A DNA stretch of 35,227 nucleotides, from assembly GCA_964370835.1 (NCBI GenBank), contig CAYJLO010000023.1, forward strand, positions 1-35,227, given 5' to 3'. The first letter of the stretch is position 1, and each line of letters starts with the position of its first letter. The notes beneath the pieces are model-generated. The model saw only the letters and a program-made list of their open reading frames with translations. It made no database searches and was not told the DNA's origin. Both the position numbers and the translations under genes were made by a program. The DNA is from CAYJAD01 sp964370835. GTDB lineage: Bacteria > Desulfobacterota > Desulfovibrionia > Desulfovibrionales > Desulfovibrionaceae. Shown piece by piece: positions 31,230 to 35,227 of the stretch.

Positions 31230-33617
31230 ATGAAGTTGCTACAAAGAGTTTTGTTACCCATTACCGTGGTGTTGGTGCTTTCCATGAGCATCCTCAGTTA
31301 TTTAACCTACAAAGAAACCGCCTCATCGCTTACTGAATCATCTCTCAATACCATGCAAGTGACCTCAGAATCCATGCAACGCATGCTGGATTATACACTT
31401 GCATCCACCAAAACATTTATCAAAATCACCACGGTGAACAGCCACGTCATTTCCTTCTTGGAAGAAAGTTTCCATGACAACGCCCAGGTCAATGACATGA
31501 ATTCTTGGTTGCAAGTTCGCACCCAAGAGCTTGCCATGTTGCATGGTTTTAACCTCATGGATACCACCGGTAAGATAGTGGCTTCTTCCACCCCTTCTTC
31601 CGTGGGTACCGACCTTTCGTTCCGTGATTACTTTAAAGAAGCAGTGCGAGGCGCCACGGCCAAAACTGAACCACGCATGTCCACCATTAGCAATGAAGTA
31701 TTGTTGGCAGTGGTCTACCCTGTGAGGAGCAGCAATGGCGACATCGTAGGCGTACTCAGCGGCGACATCTCTTTTGCCAAGGTATATGATACGGTCTTTA
31801 AGGGTATTACTGTGGGTAAGCATGGATTTGCCTTTGCCATTGATGGTCAAGGGCGTGTAGTGCTTGATTCCAACAAAGACTCTCTTATGAAAGATAATAT
31901 TTCCATCACGCCAGATATGAAAAAAATTGCCCAAAACGGCAATGGTATAAGTACATATACTAACTTGGCTGGCTATCCTGTAACTGCTTATCACACAAAG
32001 CTAAAAAGTGCAGATATTATTATCATCGCCAGAGCTGAAGAGCGCGATATTTTCTCAGACCTTATCGATTTACGTAATCTTTCCATCATGGCCACCATCA
32101 TGGCCGTGCTTTTAAGCGCTAGCGTGGCCTTTGGTATTTTACGTCCCGTGGTAAAAGCTGTGGCCAAAGGCTCACAATTTGCCACAGACATTGCCCAAGG
32201 TAATCTTGACGGTACGCTTGACGTAAAACGCACTGACGAAATTGGCGCTCTAGCTGATGCTTTGCGCTCCATCCCAGCATCACTCAAGATGGTTATTCAA
32301 GAATACGCCCGCGTTAAAGAGACCATCAGCGCAGGTAGCATTGAAGTTCAAGGCGACAGCTCCAAAGTTCAAGGGGCCTTTGCCAATCTCATTGAAGGCA
32401 CCAACCATTCCCTTAAGCAATATCAAGATATTCTCAATGCACTCACAGCACCTGTGGTGGTTTTGAATCAAGATTTACGTGTGGTATATATTAACAAAAC
32501 AGCCCAATCTGTGGTGGGCAATGATTATTTGAACAAAACCTGTAAAGAAATCATGAATCGCGACGATTCTGGAACCCCAGGTGATGCATTAAATATTGCC
32601 GTGTCTACGCTACGTCCCGCCACGGGAGAAACTGTGGCAAGGCCTCTTGGTAAGGCTTTGGATATTAGCTATACCGCCATTCCTTTTGTGGATGGAAAAG
32701 GCAAATTAGCCTGTGTATTACAGCTTGTCACCGATTTAACATCCATCAAGAGCACACAGCGTACCATTGTTCAAGTGGCCACTGAGGCTCAAGATATTTC
32801 CGAACGCATGGCCACCGCATCAAGGCAGCTTTCTGCACAGGCAGAAGAAGTGGCTGAAGGTGCTTCCATACAGCGCGACCGCATCACATCCACCGCCGCC
32901 GCCATGGAAGAGATGAACACTGCCGTACTGGAAGTGGCCAATAATGCCGGTGAAGCCAATACGCAATCTGACAACGTACGCAGTAAGGCCACCGAAGGCT
33001 CAGAATTGGTACATCAAGTGGTCATGGCCATTAAGAGCGTCAATGACGTGGCCAAGGAGTTGGAAATCAATATGCAGCAGCTTGGCAAGCAAGCCGAAAG
33101 CATTGGCAGCGTTATGGATGTTATTTCTGACATTGCAGATCAAACCAACTTACTTGCACTCAATGCCGCCATTGAAGCTGCACGCGCCGGTGAAGCTGGA
33201 CGTGGATTTGCCGTGGTAGCTGACGAAGTGCGTAAACTGGCAGAAAAAACCATGACTGCCACCACAGAAGTGGGCAATAGCATTCGCGGCATTCAAACCA
33301 CCACATCCATGAACATTGAACGTGTGAGCGAAAGTGCCAACTTTGCCGCCAAGGCCACAGAGCTGGCCGCTGTGTCTGGGGCATCCTTAGAGGAAATTCT
33401 CACCTTGGCCAATGCCAATACAGGGCTTATTTCTGGCATTGCCACCGCCGCAGAAGAGCAATCGGCCACTTCGGAAGAAATTAATCGCTCCATTGATGAA
33501 ATCAATCATATTGCCAACGCCAACGCCACAGGCATGGTGGACGCTTCGCAAGCAATACATGAAATCACCGCCATGGCAGCAGACTTGCAAACCCTTTTAA
33601 AGAAGTTGCAAAGTTAA
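31230..33617 (+). CDS. Methyl-accepting chemotaxis protein (dCache-HAMP-PAS)
   Basis: A 795-residue inner-membrane chemoreceptor. TM1 is about 7-29. The periplasmic double-Cache sensor is about 35-280; the membrane-distal part has FRDYFKEAVRG and VVYPVRSSNGDIVGVLSGDIS. TM2 is about 283-305 and HAMP about 305-355. A cytosolic PAS domain (about 400-500, VVVLNQDLRVVYINKTA) follows, then the signalling domain (about 515-795) with the conserved hairpin tip IADQTNLLALNAAIEAA and RGFAVVADEVRKLAEKT. The Cache type binds small ligands (amino acids, organic acids); the PAS may sense redox or haem. Ligands are unknown. GGGAG lies 5 bases before the ATG. The sigma-28 promoter places it in the flagellar regulon; it is monocistronic. 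Confidence 0.94.
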   Translation: MKLLQRVLLPITVVLVLSMSILSYLTYKETASSLTESSLNTMQVTSESMQRMLDYTLASTKTFIKITTVNSHVISFLEESFHDNAQVNDMNSWLQVRTQELAMLHGFNLMDTTGKIVASSTPSSVGTDLSFRDYFKEAVRGATAKTEPRMSTISNEVLLAVVYPVRSSNGDIVGVLSGDISFAKVYDTVFKGITVGKHGFAFAIDGQGRVVLDSNKDSLMKDNISITPDMKKIAQNGNGISTYTNLAGYPVTAYHTKLKSADIIIIARAEERDIFSDLIDLRNLSIMATIMAVLLSASVAFGILRPVVKAVAKGSQFATDIAQGNLDGTLDVKRTDEIGALADALRSIPASLKMVIQEYARVKETISAGSIEVQGDSSKVQGAFANLIEGTNHSLKQYQDILNALTAPVVVLNQDLRVVYINKTAQSVVGNDYLNKTCKEIMNRDDSGTPGDALNIAVSTLRPATGETVARPLGKALDISYTAIPFVDGKGKLACVLQLVTDLTSIKSTQRTIVQVATEAQDISERMATASRQLSAQAEEVAEGASIQRDRITSTAAAMEEMNTAVLEVANNAGEANTQSDNVRSKATEGSELVHQVVMAIKSVNDVAKELEINMQQLGKQAESIGSVMDVISDIADQTNLLALNAAIEAARAGEAGRGFAVVADEVRKLAEKTMTATTEVGNSIRGIQTTTSMNIERVSESANFAAKATELAAVSGASLEEILTLANANTGLISGIATAAEEQSATSEEINRSIDEINHIANANATGMVDASQAIHEITAMAADLQTLLKKLQS

Positions 33618-33637
33618 TACATAATGAAATAACTAAA

Positions 33638-33674
33638 AAAAAGCCATGGTTTTCATACAAAACCATGGCTTTTT
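33638..33674 (+). terminator. Perfect 16-bp intrinsic terminator of the chemoreceptor gene
   Basis: 33638-33653 pairs without mismatch with 33659-33674, with a CATAC loop. The A-tract and T-tract flank a GCCATGGTTTT core. It is followed by G, so the U-tract is part of the stem and the structure is symmetrical. Confidence 0.9.
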
Positions 33675-33851
33675 GCATTGCGTGCTTTGCATTCTTTTGC
33701 TAGCCTTTTTAAGCGTAAACACTTTTTCTAGTAAGAGCTTTACTGCATTTCAAATAGGTTTAACTCATTCCAAAGCATTGTGCATTTCGCAAAAATTCTA
33801 GCAAATGTACTCTATATTCCAATGTTTGGCTTGCCCATATTAGGAGTACCC

Positions 33852-34583
33852 ATGACACAAACTTCTTATTTCAAAGAACATCATAAAATAATGAACCTTT
33901 CCATGTTTTTGTTGGTTCTTTTCTTTCTTAACATGGATATAGTGCTTAGTCAGAGCTGGGATCCTTTGCGCCACGCCAAGGCACGCGCTGCACCCTTTTC
34001 GCTAAGCCCCTACCACCAAGCCTATATCTACGGCACAAGTTGCCTTTTTTTTCTACTGCCAAGCCTTTACTGCACCATTAAAAAGTGCCTACAAAACATA
34101 TTGCAAGAAAAACTTACAGCCCGCAAAGGATTTGACCACTATAAAGGTCAATTATTACACTACTTCCTAAACGCGCTCACTGTGGGCAGTTTAGTTTTTT
34201 TGACAGTCTTTTTTTATGACACAGCCCTCTTTACGCATTCCATTCATGAATGGACGCAATTACTTGTAAAACTCTTTCGATTCTTCTCATTTTTACTGAT
34301 AAGTTATATGGTTTGCATACTCATTTCCACTTTTATCTTACAAAGAAGCTGGGCCCTAATGCAAAAAAAAGCTCTAAGATCTACAACCTCAGAACTTCCA
34401 TCGCAAACCAAAACAGCACATGAAGAAAAAACATCACAAAGCTTGGATGCCTTTTCATGCAAAAATAATTCTCAAGATAGGCAAAAAACTTCACGCCCTG
34501 TTTTTCTGGAAATGTTAGCTATTTTTGCCACCATCCTCATTGCCGCACACCTTATTCTACAATTTGTACAAAAATATTATTAA
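33852..34583 (+). CDS. Polytopic membrane protein of unknown function
   Basis: 243 residues. It has about five predicted helices: about 14-33, 59-78, 105-125, 139-161 and 222-239. A charged, Ser/Thr-rich cytosolic loop (about 168-215) separates the last two. There are no catalytic or family motifs I recognise; it may be species-specific. AGGAG lies 5 bases before the chosen ATG; an earlier GTG at 33780 is in frame but has no ribosome site. The gene is less G/C-rich than its neighbours, with more rare-type codons (aat, ata, tta), so it may be a newer arrival. It ends 5 bases from the convergent phosphoesterase. Confidence 0.65.
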   Translation: MTQTSYFKEHHKIMNLSMFLLVLFFLNMDIVLSQSWDPLRHAKARAAPFSLSPYHQAYIYGTSCLFFLLPSLYCTIKKCLQNILQEKLTARKGFDHYKGQLLHYFLNALTVGSLVFLTVFFYDTALFTHSIHEWTQLLVKLFRFFSFLLISYMVCILISTFILQRSWALMQKKALRSTTSELPSQTKTAHEEKTSQSLDAFSCKNNSQDRQKTSRPVFLEMLAIFATILIAAHLILQFVQKYY

Positions 34584-34588
34584 AGGCT

Positions 34589-35227
34589 TTAAAATTTACC
34601 AATATGCCCCACCAATTTATGCCAAACACCACGAGAACCAGAATGATTTAAACAAATAAATTCACAACCATCGTGAATTCCTTCTTCGTGCACATGGTAG
34701 TGCCCATGAATCCATTTTTGTGGTGTGTATTTTTGACGAATTTCCTCCAAGAACACTTGCGAGTGTTCCTTTCCATGGTGACTTTGCGCTGTGAGCGGTA
34801 CGCCCAAGGGACGCGCATGACTCACCACCCACTGAATCTGTGTCAGCGGCAATCGTTGCATATCCTTGGTATCAATGCCTTCTTGTTGCCACCAAGCCCT
34901 ATGCCCTGTATGTCTTTCATGGGTAATTCTACGCTCTTTATCGCGTTTTTCACTTTCGCCGCCACCACAAAAAAGCACTTTTGTTCCATCTAAGAGCTCC
35001 AATACAGAACCAAAAGTGGCAAAGTGTACCTGCGGCGCCACTTCAATGAAGGGGCTTCCGGCGTATTTTTCTTGCAACATGTCCAACACATCATGATTTT
35101 CATGATTGCCCGCGCACCAATAAATTTTTACATAACCATCTTTAAGAAAATTCACCTTGTTTTTAATGGCATGACTATAGTCGCAACGTGGCCAAAAAAA
35201 ACTAAAATCACCGCATTGCAATAAAAT
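34589..35227 (-). CDS. Calcineurin-like metallophosphoesterase (5' end cut off)
   Basis: Partial: the reading frame stays open to the window edge, so the start and the first metal motif (D-x-H) lie outside. Visible metal ligands are GDFSFFW (motif II), GNHENHD (motif III), VVSHARP (motif IV) and HGHYHVHEEG (motif V). It is a two-metal phosphoesterase that could act on nucleotides, phosphoproteins or nucleic acids; the substrate is unknown. Motif order and spacing look intact, so the rest of the gene is probably functional. 213 codons, including the stop, are in the window. Confidence 0.85.
   Translation of the reverse strand: MLLQCGDFSFFWPRCDYSHAIKNKVNFLKDGYVKIYWCAGNHENHDVLDMLQEKYAGSPFIEVAPQVHFATFGSVLELLDGTKVLFCGGGESEKRDKERRITHERHTGHRAWWQQEGIDTKDMQRLPLTQIQWVVSHARPLGVPLTAQSHHGKEHSQVFLEEIRQKYTPQKWIHGHYHVHEEGIHDGCEFICLNHSGSRGVWHKLVGHIGKF

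Noticed and set aside
1..35227. tRNA, rRNA, CRISPR arrays, insertion sequences, prophage genes
   Set aside because: No T-loop-like tRNA ends, no regularly spaced repeats, no transposase, integrase or phage motifs were seen in any intergenic region or frame.

Overview
The window looks like chromosomal core sequence from a motile, Gram-negative, anaerobe-type bacterium, most likely a Desulfovibrio-like member of the Desulfobacterota. The evidence is gene content: futalosine hydrolase (MqnB) together with a menaquinone methyltransferase and a long-chain polyprenyl synthase; a large PurL with a PurS-like front end and no glutaminase; outer-membrane FadL; lytic transglycosylase and L,D-transpeptidase; and a chemoreceptor behind a near-consensus flagellar sigma-28 promoter. 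Two RpoN (sigma-54) promoters are also readable. Base composition is even (mid to high 40s % GC by eye). I see no rRNA, tRNA, CRISPR array, insertion sequence, phage gene or integrase. The taxonomic call is inference; no 16S or phylogeny is available.

Layout. 1-2245 (+): a structured leader, a membrane-anchored metallo-beta-lactamase-fold hydrolase and thiD. 2246-2643: a gene-free stretch full of inverted repeats. 2644-3117 (+): a TspO protein. 3184-7899 (-): mqnB, polyprenyl diphosphate synthase and purL in one tight operon. 8150-8347 (+): a DUF2065 membrane peptide whose stop overlaps the stop of the convergent menG, which is itself overlapped by an upstream 58-codon gene (9080-9256). 9446-11596 (-): a long acidic coiled-coil protein with a 77-residue tandem duplication. 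11772-12284 (-): a sigma-54-driven small protein. 12523-17293 (+): universal stress protein, hisC-cmk, a sigma-54-driven TPR protein and a His-rich permease. 17370-23258 (-): nitroreductase, a bitopic coiled-coil protein, an L,D-transpeptidase with three NTF2-like modules, pyrE, purB, an FmdB zinc ribbon and a 37-residue basic protein. 23360-29712 (+): mltA, glmM, galU and priA. 29776-34583 (+): fadL, a chemoreceptor and a membrane protein. A partial metallophosphoesterase runs off the right edge on the minus strand.

How the genes fit together. Menaquinone is served by mqnB (futalosine route), the polyprenyl synthase (side chain) and menG (final methylation), in two nearby minus-strand units separated only by the DUF2065 gene. 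Nucleotide synthesis is served by purL, purB, pyrE and cmk. Envelope building is served by glmM (UDP-GlcNAc precursor), galU (UDP-glucose), mltA, the L,D-transpeptidase and FadL.

No clear-cut new defence or mobile system is present. The most promising less-described items are the small conserved-looking genes missed by length cut-offs (9080-9256 and 23145-23258), the YkuD protein with three NTF2-like modules and its bitopic partner, the paired 29-nt direct repeats over the nitroreductase promoter, the sigma-54 promoters, and a perfect hairpin at the 5' end of the priA transcript.
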